In this document: in pieces, positions 23,928-31,613 of the stretch
Layout: every line of letters begins with the position of its first letter
How positions within the stretch are numbered: the first letter of the stretch is position 1
Assembly: GCA_000155695.1 (NCBI GenBank)
Contig: DS990592.1
Coordinates: forward strand, 3,857,820 to 3,921,819
Direction of reading: 5' to 3'
Origin: Verrucomicrobiia bacterium DG1235
GTDB lineage: Bacteria; Verrucomicrobiota; Verrucomicrobiia; Opitutales; Opitutaceae
Length of the DNA: 64,000 bases
Notes under the pieces: model-generated
What the model saw: only the letters and a program-made list of their open reading frames with translations
Told to the model about the DNA's origin: nothing
Databases searched by the model: none
Position numbers and translations under genes: made by a program

Positions 23928-24905
23928 CTATTCGAGCCCCGCTTTTTCGCGGAGGAACCTGCGAGTGGCTATCGCTGATTCATTCATGACGTCATCTGTC
24001 CAGCCTCCTGTGCTGCTGGCGCTCGGCTTCAGGAAGGAGCAGGTTTCGTCCTTGTCTGATACTGACCAAGTGATCCAGCTGATCTTTCGCTCTTCAGCCC
24101 AGTCGCGCCAGATCTGCCACTTCTCGTAATCCATAGGACCATCGCCAGAGGCTTCCATGCCTGCGGATTCGGAGATGAAGATGGGGGCGCCTTTGCTAAG
24201 GGCGTAGTCGCCGCGTTCGCGAAGGTATTCGCCATGGGTCGCTGCATAGTAGTGCAGGGTGTACATGATGTTGGATACGCCTTCGATTTGATTGTCCGCA
24301 ACGAGGTGCAGGTCTTGGTCCCAGTGTGGGTTGCCGACGAGAATCACATTGTCTGGATCGATGGCCCGGATAACGGCGATGACTTCCTCCGAGTAAGCTT
24401 TAACGTCTTCCCAAGAGTCTTCGACTGGTTCGTTGAAGATTTCGTATATGACGTTTGGATACTCTCCGTATTTTGTAGCCATCTCGGCGAAGAATTTCTT
24501 TGCGAGGTCGAGTTCGATGTGGTGGCTGTGGAAGTCGATGATCACGTAGATGCCGCTTTCGATGGCGCCATCTACAACCTTTGAGATGAGTTCGACGGCT
24601 TTTTCCGGTTCGGCGTTGTAGGTGAGTTCGGGCTCCTCGTAGTGTATGCCCATGGCGGCACGTACGACGTCTGCTCCCCAGTCTTCGGCGATCCATTTGA
24701 CGCTTTCCTTGTTGTAGAAGCGCGGCCACCAGTTGTGCCATCCGTAGCTGATGCCGCGAAGGACGACGGCTTCGCCGTTTTCGTTGACGAGTTGGGTGCC
24801 ATCGACCTTCAGGGAAGGGATAATGGGCGCATGCGTTTCCGACTTAGTGCAAGAAGCAGTCATGGAGAGGAGCGTTAGAAGAAGTAGGGAAGTGAGTAGT
24901 TTCAT
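23928..24905 (-). CDS. Glycoside hydrolase family 5 lipoprotein (endoglucanase type)
   Basis: 325 residues. Lipoprotein signal with lipobox MTASC (Cys19), so it is membrane-anchored facing the periplasm or cell surface. Clan GH-A TIM barrel: VVLRGISYGWHNWWPRF early in the barrel, acid/base Glu159 in YEIFNEPVED, nucleophile Glu246 in IFISESAGMEASG. The spacing and the LRGISYGWHNWW opening resemble subfamily GH5_2 cellulases (endo-beta-1,4-glucanases). Convergent with the hybrid sensor kinase and close to GH26, so it plausibly acts on the same mixed mannan/glucan material. Substrate is not proven by sequence. Confidence 0.93.
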   Translation of the reverse strand: MKLLTSLLLLTLLSMTASCTKSETHAPIIPSLKVDGTQLVNENGEAVVLRGISYGWHNWWPRFYNKESVKWIAEDWGADVVRAAMGIHYEEPELTYNAEPEKAVELISKVVDGAIESGIYVIIDFHSHHIELDLAKKFFAEMATKYGEYPNVIYEIFNEPVEDSWEDVKAYSEEVIAVIRAIDPDNVILVGNPHWDQDLHLVADNQIEGVSNIMYTLHYYAATHGEYLRERGDYALSKGAPIFISESAGMEASGDGPMDYEKWQIWRDWAEERKISWITWSVSDKDETCSFLKPSASSTGGWTDDVMNESAIATRRFLREKAGLE

Positions 24906-25064
24906 TCTATTTGATGGCTTGAAGAGAAATAATGCCGTGCCTGTTGGGTCAACCCCTGAAGGCTCCTCCCCCCTTTACTTCTTCTGACTCACGCTCCTAA
25001 TATTGCTCTCATGCTTATGAGCGGAACTTTGAATTGATTCATGATTGGCAGTTGTCGCCTGCAA

Positions 25065-27038
25065 CTAACTACGCGAAAGAAGGGCGATTTCCTCTTGGTC
25101 GGGCAAGCCGCCGACTGAATCTTGCAAGCGCTTCATGAGCGTTGTTTCTTCGGCTGCTGCGAGTCCGCTTTTGCGAATATAGTTGGTAGTGATGTCGCCT
25201 TCCCGGAGAGAGAGAATGGCCCCTTTTAGGCGATAACGGAGAGTACGGCCCCAGTTTTCGAAGAGGATGGAGCGTTTGTTGAGGCTAAATTCCGATTCGC
25301 TGATGAAGGTGAGCGGGTTCTCGTCGGTGGTGCTGAAGAGCTCGACGGTTTGGTTTTTGGTGAAGCGTAGAATTTCGCGTGGACTATCGAGGAATCCGGA
25401 GTCGGCTTCGATCCATTCTCCTTCGAGTATATTCGCCTGGCTGGCACGTGTTTGAGGGGAATCGGCAAGCGAGAGTCCGCGGGACTTGCAGTCTTTGGCG
25501 AGTTGCTGGGCCAGTTCGCTAGCGAGCTTGCGCTCGATTTCGAGCTTTTTGTCCGGGAAGGGGAGACTCTTGCGTGCGAAGGTCTTGGCGATCTGCGCGG
25601 CGGATTGGTATTCGCCCGACTCGTATAGGAGAGCTGCGAGTTTCATGGATGCGTATTGGTCGACCAAATACTGGCCTTTGATAATGCCCTCCTGCAGATC
25701 CCTTTTTGGCGTGAGGAAGATGGGTAGACTGGATTGACGGGTGAGGTTGTTGTCCGCCTGCTGGTAGGAGATTTCAGCGGTTGCTATTAGCGAGGTGTGG
25801 GGCAGTGACTCGGTGGCCTGGGCTGTACGGTCGAATCCGAGGTAGATGGCGCCTTTGTTTCGGCTAGCGAATAGGGTTGCGATCTCGAGTGAGAGACTAC
25901 CGTCGTCGGCCCAGGTGACGGCGTCTCCAGGAATCCCATACAGACCTGAAAGGAAGAATCCTTCAGCGGGGGTCACTTTGAGCGACATGTCGTAGGCGAG
26001 CTCGAGGACCATGGTATCGAGTTCCTTGCGAAAGGTGGTTTCCATCGATTCGTCGTCATCGAAGAAGAAGAGGTTTCCGCCGCGGACTGAGCTGATCTTT
26101 TCGGCAAGTTCGGCTCCGAAGTGCACGCCGACACCGATGGTGGTGAGTCCGATGTCGGATTTTGATCCGCTTTCGGCCATCGCCATGAAGCCAGTGGCGT
26201 CGGTGCGTCCGACGTTGGGGCGTTCGTCTGTAAAGAGCATGACGCGGGTCTTGCCAACAAAGGCGTCGGCGCTTTGGCGTGCGACTTGGTATCCTAGCTC
26301 TAGACCTGCCTCCATGGCGGTGCTGCCGTGGCTTTGAATGCGGTCGATGGAGGCGATTATTTGATCGCGGTTCTCTGTGCTGGTTTTGGTGGGTTCGAGG
26401 TGAATGTGAGTCGAGCTTCCGTAGAGGACGATGGAGAGCTGATCATCGCTGCCCAGCTGACTGACGACTTGTCGAAGGCTTTTGCGAACGAGTTCGAGTG
26501 GGTCTCCGCTCATGGAGCCGGACTTGTCGACGACTGCTACTAGATTGAGTGGAGCCGGTTTGAATGTGGTGGCGTCGATGCCTGATACGAAACCGAGCTG
26601 GGCAAGGATATCGACCTTGGGTTGGGCAGCTGACTCGAAGGAGGTAGCTTGGGAGGCGATATCGAAGAGCCAGCCTTCTTTTGCGTCACCGCCGATAGGG
26701 AGGTCGTGCTCGCTGAAGAGTCCTTCTGCGGTGAAGCTTGCGGGGGAGGGAATGATTCCCTCGTCGATAAGGTTTCGCAGGTAGCGGATGTCTTGGGCTC
26801 CGCCTACGGTGGCGCCCAGTTTAGTCCGTATTCGTGTTGCGGATAAGGTGGAAGTGGCTCGGTAGCCGCCGGTGGAGGGGCCGGAGACTTCGAAGGGGCT
26901 TAGTTCGTAAACGACTTCTTCATCTTCCTCCTCATCATCTTGAGAGGAGAGGGGCAGGCTCATGATCAAGCCAGCCGCGGCGAGCGTAGCGACTCGCTTG
27001 AGTCTGCTGCTCCATACACAGTTACACACGTTTTTCAT
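25065..27038 (-). CDS. von Willebrand factor A domain protein, YfbK-like, with TonB-receptor-like N-terminus
   Basis: 657 residues. Signal peptide (to ~32), an acidic stretch, then VYELSPFEVSGPSTGGYRAT and TLSATRIRTKL (44-73), a segment normally found at the start of TonB-dependent receptors in this phylum. Residues ~80-160 resemble the pre-vWA region of YfbK-type proteins (IRYLRNLIDEGIIPSP). The vWA domain starts near 163 with an intact MIDAS motif DKSGSMS (Asp171, Ser173, Ser175), later GSTAMEAGLELGY and MLFTDERPNVGRTD. The C-terminal ~150 residues are an unrecognised small beta-rich domain. vWA domains bind metal and mediate protein-protein contacts; the location is predicted to be periplasmic. 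Preceded by a structured leader at 27039-27111. Function unknown. Confidence 0.9.
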   Translation of the reverse strand: MKNVCNCVWSSRLKRVATLAAAGLIMSLPLSSQDDEEEDEEVVYELSPFEVSGPSTGGYRATSTLSATRIRTKLGATVGGAQDIRYLRNLIDEGIIPSPASFTAEGLFSEHDLPIGGDAKEGWLFDIASQATSFESAAQPKVDILAQLGFVSGIDATTFKPAPLNLVAVVDKSGSMSGDPLELVRKSLRQVVSQLGSDDQLSIVLYGSSTHIHLEPTKTSTENRDQIIASIDRIQSHGSTAMEAGLELGYQVARQSADAFVGKTRVMLFTDERPNVGRTDATGFMAMAESGSKSDIGLTTIGVGVHFGAELAEKISSVRGGNLFFFDDDESMETTFRKELDTMVLELAYDMSLKVTPAEGFFLSGLYGIPGDAVTWADDGSLSLEIATLFASRNKGAIYLGFDRTAQATESLPHTSLIATAEISYQQADNNLTRQSSLPIFLTPKRDLQEGIIKGQYLVDQYASMKLAALLYESGEYQSAAQIAKTFARKSLPFPDKKLEIERKLASELAQQLAKDCKSRGLSLADSPQTRASQANILEGEWIEADSGFLDSPREILRFTKNQTVELFSTTDENPLTFISESEFSLNKRSILFENWGRTLRYRLKGAILSLREGDITTNYIRKSGLAAAEETTLMKRLQDSVGGLPDQEEIALLSRS

Positions 27039-27111
27039 ATTAGCTTACGTAGTTGAGTTATCATTACGAATCGCGTTGGGGACGCGATCCACGTAAGCTT
27101 GCCGACAAGCT
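27039..27111 (-). ncRNA. Structured 5' leader of the vWA gene, possible switch
   Basis: On the minus strand three stems can form before the ATG. Hairpin 1 is AGCTTG / CAAGCT (27111-27096, loop TCGG). A long-range stem pairs AGCTTACGT (27099-27091) with ACGTAAGCT (27050-27042), enclosing a perfect inner hairpin ATCGCGT / ACGCGAT (27088-27070). Hairpin 1 and the long stem share bases 27096-27099 and so exclude each other. The long stem covers the ribosome-binding region 4-12 bases before the start codon. This is seen directly; a regulatory role is inference. Confidence 0.45.
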
Positions 27112-27169
27112 ACTCTCTTAGTTCGAGCAGCGGGCTTGATTCGGATTCGAATCTTCAGAAAAACTTTTC

Positions 27170-27727
27170 CTAAAGCGATTTTCTGAGACTGATGGCTCCG
27201 CGTATTTCTCCGAGCGAATAGCCGGTGGCCTTGTCCTCAGGATAAAAGGTTTGGAGCGCTTTTGCTACTTCTGGCGCAAGGTCAGTGCCGTGACAGGTGG
27301 TGCAGAGCGGCTCGACGATTTGGGCTTTCATGAATCGAAATTCGGTTTCAGAGAGTTCGCTGATCATGAGCGGATCTGTTCCGTCGTTAGCGGCTTGGCG
27401 TTTGTCGAGGGCCTTGAGGGCGTTGGTTTCCCATTCGTCAGGCTCGGCGGCCGCATTGCGCGGCTTGAGGCTGACGCGGTGAACAGCCCAGCCGGTTTTG
27501 TCACTCAGGTTTTGGGCGATAGCGGGCGCCTTATTCGAACAGACTTCGATGGCGACGGTGGGCCCGCCAGATTCGAGGGCTTTCTTGAGCTCGGGCTTAA
27601 GGGTGCTGGCGAACTCCCTGATGATGGTGATTGCTTCTTGGGTGAGCTCGGTTTTGTCAGGCTCGGCGAAGAGGAGGGCGGTTCCCGAGAGAAGAATAGC
27701 TGGAATGGCAAAGCGGAGATGTTTCAT
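27170..27727 (-). CDS. DUF3365/Tll0287-like c-type haem protein
   Basis: 185 residues. Signal peptide to about residue 21. One c-type haem site, CTTCH at 142-146, and a DUF3365-style body (ALESGGPTVAIEVCSNKAPA, SLKPRNAAAEPDEWE). Proteins of this family are periplasmic haem-binding, PAS-like sensors or electron carriers. It lies 5 bases downstream of the di-haem peroxidase gene and is surely co-transcribed with it, so a role as its electron donor or redox partner is plausible. An extra Cys63 is present. Confidence 0.88.
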   Translation of the reverse strand: MKHLRFAIPAILLSGTALLFAEPDKTELTQEAITIIREFASTLKPELKKALESGGPTVAIEVCSNKAPAIAQNLSDKTGWAVHRVSLKPRNAAAEPDEWETNALKALDKRQAANDGTDPLMISELSETEFRFMKAQIVEPLCTTCHGTDLAPEVAKALQTFYPEDKATGYSLGEIRGAISLRKSL

Positions 27728-27732
27728 ATGAC

Positions 27733-28731
27733 CTAGTCCTCGAAGGGGTTTGGGGGTGGCGTTTGCTCGGTGGAAGGAGGAAGCGTGGGAAGCGCGAAAC
27801 TCGGTTGCTCGCCAGTGAGCGCCTTGAGGTAGGCTACGATTTTGGAATTTTCCTCAGGGGTGAAAGTGCGGCCGAGCTGGAGGCGTCCCATGATGTCCAC
27901 TGCTTCAGCGAGCGTTTCTGCGTCCCCGTCATGAAAATACGGATACGTAAGCTCGATGTTTCGTAAGGTGGGGACTTTGAATTTGAAGCGGTCCGCGTCG
28001 ATCCCGGTGAGACCTGCTACGCCTTCGGCAGGATTTTCGGTTTGGTAGGGAGCGACGAGGCCCATTTTCTGGAAGGAGTTTCCGCCGAGGGCCGGGCCAT
28101 TGTGGCAGGCGATGCAGCCGCTTTGCTTGAAGAGTTGGTAGCCGGCGAGCTCCTTATCCGAGAGCGCTTCGTCGTCGCCGAGCAGCCAGCGGTCGAAGCG
28201 AGAGTTTGGAGTAACGAGAGTCTTTTCGAATTCGGCGATGGCGTCTGTGACCTTGTCGATGTCGATTTCGGGCGTGCCGAAGGTGAGTTCGAATTCCCGC
28301 ACATAGCCAGGGATGCCTTGGAGGGTGGAGATGGCGAGTTCGTGGGTGAAGGCCATTTCTCCAGGGTTGGCGATGGGTCCGCCGGCTTGTTCTTTGAGGT
28401 CGGCGGCGCGTCCGTCCCAGAATTGAGCGATATTTAGGCTGCTGTTAAGTACGGTCGGCGAATTGATGGGGCCTTGGGCCCAGCCGTGTCCAATAGAGGT
28501 CTTGAGATTGTCCGTCCCACCCATGCTCAGGTTGTGGCAGGAGTTGCAGGAGATGAAACCCGACTTGGAGAGTCTGGGATCGAAGTAGAGCTTTTTGCCC
28601 AGCTCGGACATGGCGATGTTGATCTCCTTGGCAGGAGTGATGACCTGGATGGGCTCGCCAGGGCGGGAGGCTTGGGTGAAGGGCGCCAACAGTAGGAAGG
28701 CGGCCGTTAGGAGAAGCAGTGTTTTTTTCAT
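27733..28731 (-). CDS. Di-haem cytochrome c peroxidase (CcpA/MauG family)
   Basis: 332 residues. Signal peptide to about 21. Two c-type haem sites: CNSCH (62-66, N-terminal peroxidatic haem region) and CIACH (206-210, electron-transfer haem). Family segments KKLYFDPRLSKSGFISC, NSPTVLNSSLN, FWDGRAADLKEQAGGPI, and FKVPTLRNIELTYPYFHDG are present. It reduces hydrogen peroxide in the periplasm using cytochrome electrons. Divergent from an arsR-dps-CoA disulfide reductase operon, with a near-identical palindrome in front of each transcription unit, so it is probably controlled by that ArsR protein. Pro-rich C-terminal tail. Confidence 0.95.
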   Translation of the reverse strand: MKKTLLLLTAAFLLLAPFTQASRPGEPIQVITPAKEINIAMSELGKKLYFDPRLSKSGFISCNSCHNLSMGGTDNLKTSIGHGWAQGPINSPTVLNSSLNIAQFWDGRAADLKEQAGGPIANPGEMAFTHELAISTLQGIPGYVREFELTFGTPEIDIDKVTDAIAEFEKTLVTPNSRFDRWLLGDDEALSDKELAGYQLFKQSGCIACHNGPALGGNSFQKMGLVAPYQTENPAEGVAGLTGIDADRFKFKVPTLRNIELTYPYFHDGDAETLAEAVDIMGRLQLGRTFTPEENSKIVAYLKALTGEQPSFALPTLPPSTEQTPPPNPFED

Positions 28732-28763
28732 TTTCTTCGTTTCGGTTCCGCAGGGTATGAATT

Positions 28764-28779
28764 ATCGTAGTTCTACGAT
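28764..28779. promoter_or_regulatory. Palindrome ATCGTA-N4-TACGAT, putative ArsR operator (ccp side)
   Basis: Perfect 6-bp arms around GTTC, 32 bases upstream of the peroxidase start codon. The same arms recur in front of arsR. Matches the size of winged-helix ArsR operators. Confidence 0.72.
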
Positions 28780-28856
28780 TGATTGCGACGAATAGCTAAT
28801 TTCGCAAGATCGAGGCTGTCAGACTCGAACGTTAGAAGCTTGCCTGACTAATCATA

Positions 28857-28870
28857 TTAGCAAATGCTAA
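28857..28870. promoter_or_regulatory. Palindrome TTAGCA-AA-TGCTAA in the divergent promoter region
   Basis: Perfect 6-bp arms with a 2-base centre, between the two ATCGTA palindromes. Different sequence, so possibly a binding site for a second regulator or part of a promoter. Confidence 0.5.
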
Positions 28871-28913
28871 TAAATTGTCGCAACTGCGGTCGGTTCATTG
28901 ACCTCCACGTTCT

Positions 28914-28929
28914 ATCGTATAAATACGAT
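28914..28929. promoter_or_regulatory. Palindrome ATCGTA-N4-TACGAT, putative ArsR operator (arsR side)
   Basis: Perfect 6-bp arms around TAAA, ending 5 bases before the arsR ATG. Same half-sites as the site at 28764. Binding here would block transcription or translation start of arsR itself. Confidence 0.74.
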
Positions 28930-28934
28930 TAGAT

Positions 28935-29240
28935 ATGACAACGGCCAAGATCGACCTTTTCACTGACAAGCAAGTAGAGCTTTCGCGTTTCGCTCGTTCG
29001 CTGAGTCATCCGGCTCGGATTGCGATTGTAGGCTTATTGCAGGAGAGCGAAAAGATGAGCTGTAGTGAGATTGTGGAGGCACTCCCGTTGGCTCAGGCGA
29101 CGGTGTCTCAGCATCTTAAGGCTCTGCGCGAATCGGGATTGGTATCGGGCGAATCGTGTGGAACGCAGGTATGCTACTCTCTGGTGCCGGATCAGATTCG
29201 GGACTTCTGCAGTGAATTTCGAAAAATGCTTGGTCAATAA
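28935..29240 (+). CDS. ArsR-family winged-helix regulator
   Basis: 101 residues. Typical ArsR fold: SLSHPARIAIVGLLQ early, recognition helix region LPLAQATVSQHLKALRESGL, beta-wing GESCGTQVCYSL. No ELCVCDL metal box is present; instead there is a Cys in the helix before the HTH (MSCSEIVEAL), two in the wing and one near the C-terminus, which could form thiol-based redox sensing (inference). Starts the operon arsR-dps-CoA disulfide reductase and lies divergent to the peroxidase operon; paired palindromes suggest autoregulation and control of both units. Confidence 0.93.
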   Translation: MTTAKIDLFTDKQVELSRFARSLSHPARIAIVGLLQESEKMSCSEIVEALPLAQATVSQHLKALRESGLVSGESCGTQVCYSLVPDQIRDFCSEFRKMLGQ

Positions 29241-29270
29241 AATGTGATCAAAATTTAACTACAAATAGAT

Positions 29271-29723
29271 ATGAAAGAAAATAAAACGAATACACCTGTT
29301 GTGGAAGCTTTAAGAGTCGTTTTGGCTGACAGCTATGCTGTGATGGCGCAGACGCATATTTGCCATTGGAACGTGAGGGGGCCAGGCTTCTTCGCTTTGC
29401 ACACGGCGTTTGAGGAACAGTACACGGAGCTCTTTGCGGCGGTGGATGAAATCGCGGAGCGGATACGGGCGTTGGGGGCGTTAGCTCCGGGCGGCTTGGC
29501 GAATCTGGCCGGCTTGGCAGGCGTTTCAGAAATCGCCGAGGACGCGGGCGCGGAAGCGATGGTTTCTCATTTGCTGGAAGGCAACAAGAAGCTGGTGGCT
29601 GATCTGCTCAAGGCGCGCGACCATGCGGGCGAAGCGGGTGACAGCCCGACGGAGGATCTTATGATTCAGCGAGCTCAGATACATGAGAAGACGATCTGGA
29701 TGCTGAATAGTTACTTGAGTTGA
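29271..29723 (+). CDS. dps: Dps-family ferritin-like DNA-binding protein
   Basis: 150 residues. Ferroxidase-centre ligands appear in THICHWNVRGPGFFALHTAF and EEQYTELFAAVDEIAERIRA, the pattern of Dps miniferritins. Such proteins form dodecamers that oxidise and store iron with peroxide and may coat DNA. The N-terminal tail is very short and carries few lysines, so DNA binding is less certain than iron storage. It lies 30 bases after arsR and shares its promoter; the context is peroxide defence. Confidence 0.94.
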   Translation: MKENKTNTPVVEALRVVLADSYAVMAQTHICHWNVRGPGFFALHTAFEEQYTELFAAVDEIAERIRALGALAPGGLANLAGLAGVSEIAEDAGAEAMVSHLLEGNKKLVADLLKARDHAGEAGDSPTEDLMIQRAQIHEKTIWMLNSYLS

Positions 29724-29802
29724 GGGTCTTTAAAGAGGTCATTGCTGAGATACTGCCTATCCAACAATTCGAAGTATTGTATTCAAAAACCAATAGATAG
29801 TT

Positions 29803-31467
29803 ATGAACGAGAAAAAGAGAATTGTTGTGATAGGCGGCGTCGCAGCGGGGGCGTCGTTTGCGGCGAGAGCGCGGCGTTTGGACGAGGATGCGGAGATCAT
29901 CGTGCTAGAGCGTGGTCCGGACGTGTCCTTTGCAAATTGTGGGCTCCCGTATTATGTAGGAGGTGAGATTTCGAGTCGCGAAGCATTAGCGGTGCAGACC
30001 CCGCAGAGCCTGCAGGCACTGCTCAAGCTGGATGTGAGGACGCGTTGCGAGGCGCGGGCGATCAATACGGCGAGTATGACGGTTGATGTGTGTTCGCTCG
30101 AAGATGGCGAGCTCGAGGCCTTGCCTTATGACGCCTTGATGCTTGCTCCAGGGGCGAAGCCGATAGTGCCGCAATTGCCAGGGATCGATGATCCGAGAAT
30201 TCATACGCTGCGCAATCTGCAGGATATGGATCGTATCAAGAAAGCTGCGACAACTGCCCAGAAAGTCGTTGTGATCGGAGCGGGGTTTATCGGTTTGGAA
30301 ATGGCGGAGCAGCTTCAGCGCCTGGGGCTGCAGGTGACGGTTGTTGAAATGATGCCTCAGGTGCTTCCGCAGCTAGATGCGGAGATGTCCCTGCTGATGC
30401 AGAGCGAGCTCGAGGTGCATGGGGTCGAGGTGATCTTGGAGAACGGGATAAAAGGATTTCGGTCCGAGCCGAGTGGCTTGGTGTGCGAGCTTCAATCTGG
30501 GCGTACTGTGCAAGCGGATCTGGCTCTGCTTTCGATCGGCGTTCGTCCGGAAACGGAGATTGCGAAAGAGGCGGGAATCAGACTGGGCGCTCGCGGTCAT
30601 GTCATGGTGGATACATATCAGCGCACGTCCGCTCCCGGCGTTTATGCGGCGGGGGATGCGGTGGAGTCGATTGACCGAATCAGCGGTGAGGCGAGCGCGG
30701 TGCCGCTCGGTGGGCCTGCGAATCGGCAGGGCCGCGTGGCGGCGGACCACCTTTACTTAGGAGAACGCGCACGGCCGTATCCAGGATCTCTGGGCACTGC
30801 AATTGTCCGCGTCTTCAATGTGGCAGCGGGCCTGACGGGGTGGACGGAGCGGCGGCTCAAACTGGCGGGGCGGCCTTACGAGGCGACTTTGGTGAATGAC
30901 AATCACCATGCGGGGTACTATCCCGGCGCCCAGCCGATGACCTTGAAGGTGCTTTGGGATCCGAAAACGGGTCGAGTGCTCGGGGCGCAGGCGACGGGCT
31001 TCGAGGGAGTTGACAAGCGGCTCGACGTTTTGGCGACGGCGATCGCTGGAAAGATGACGGTGGAGGACCTTTGCCATTTAGAGCTTTCCTATGCGCCGCC
31101 GTTTGGCAGCGCCAAGGACATCGTGAACCTTACCGGATTCTCGGCGGTGAACGCGCTGGATGGGTTGGTCCGGATGACCCATACCTTGCCTGATCCAGAG
31201 ACGGTACAGCTGGTCGATGTGAGACCGCGTCCCTTGTTTGAGGCTCATCCGATAGTGGATGCGGTGAACATTCCGTTTCCCACTTTGCGAAGCAGTCTGG
31301 ACCTTTTGGAGCGGGACGTGCCGGTGGTGACGATTTGCGCCTTTGGGAAGATGAGCTATTTCGCCGCGCGGATTTTGCATCAGGAAGGCTTTAGCGTGAA
31401 GGCGTTTTCTGGGGGAATCAGAGGAAGTATCGATCCGCGGAGTCCGGCCAAGCTGCCTACGGGCTGA
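29803..31467 (+). CDS. CoA-disulfide reductase with C-terminal rhodanese domain
   Basis: 554 residues. FAD/NAD(P)H oxidoreductase: FAD site VVIGGVAAGASFAARARR, active Cys46 in SFANCGLPYYVGGE (single-cysteine type as in CoADR), second nucleotide fold VVIGAGFIGLEMAEQL, and YAAGDAVESID. A rhodanese domain from about 465 carries its active Cys512 (VVTICAFGKMSY). Such fusions reduce CoA disulfide or polysulfide/persulfide. Third gene of the arsR operon, 79 bases after dps; it should protect thiols or handle reactive sulfur during oxidative stress. Substrate (CoA disulfide versus polysulfide) is not decided by sequence. Confidence 0.93.
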   Translation: MNEKKRIVVIGGVAAGASFAARARRLDEDAEIIVLERGPDVSFANCGLPYYVGGEISSREALAVQTPQSLQALLKLDVRTRCEARAINTASMTVDVCSLEDGELEALPYDALMLAPGAKPIVPQLPGIDDPRIHTLRNLQDMDRIKKAATTAQKVVVIGAGFIGLEMAEQLQRLGLQVTVVEMMPQVLPQLDAEMSLLMQSELEVHGVEVILENGIKGFRSEPSGLVCELQSGRTVQADLALLSIGVRPETEIAKEAGIRLGARGHVMVDTYQRTSAPGVYAAGDAVESIDRISGEASAVPLGGPANRQGRVAADHLYLGERARPYPGSLGTAIVRVFNVAAGLTGWTERRLKLAGRPYEATLVNDNHHAGYYPGAQPMTLKVLWDPKTGRVLGAQATGFEGVDKRLDVLATAIAGKMTVEDLCHLELSYAPPFGSAKDIVNLTGFSAVNALDGLVRMTHTLPDPETVQLVDVRPRPLFEAHPIVDAVNIPFPTLRSSLDLLERDVPVVTICAFGKMSYFAARILHQEGFSVKAFSGGIRGSIDPRSPAKLPTG

Positions 31468-31613
31468 GGCTGAATTTGTACGGCAAATGATTTTTGTACC
31501 AGCGCATTTCCTCGAATGGGCGATGCGCTAAAACTATTGTAGCTCGTGTGCAGTTACGAGGGAACGCGCGTTTGTGGCTTGGCATCGTGGCATTTGCGCG
31601 AATCTTGCCCCGC

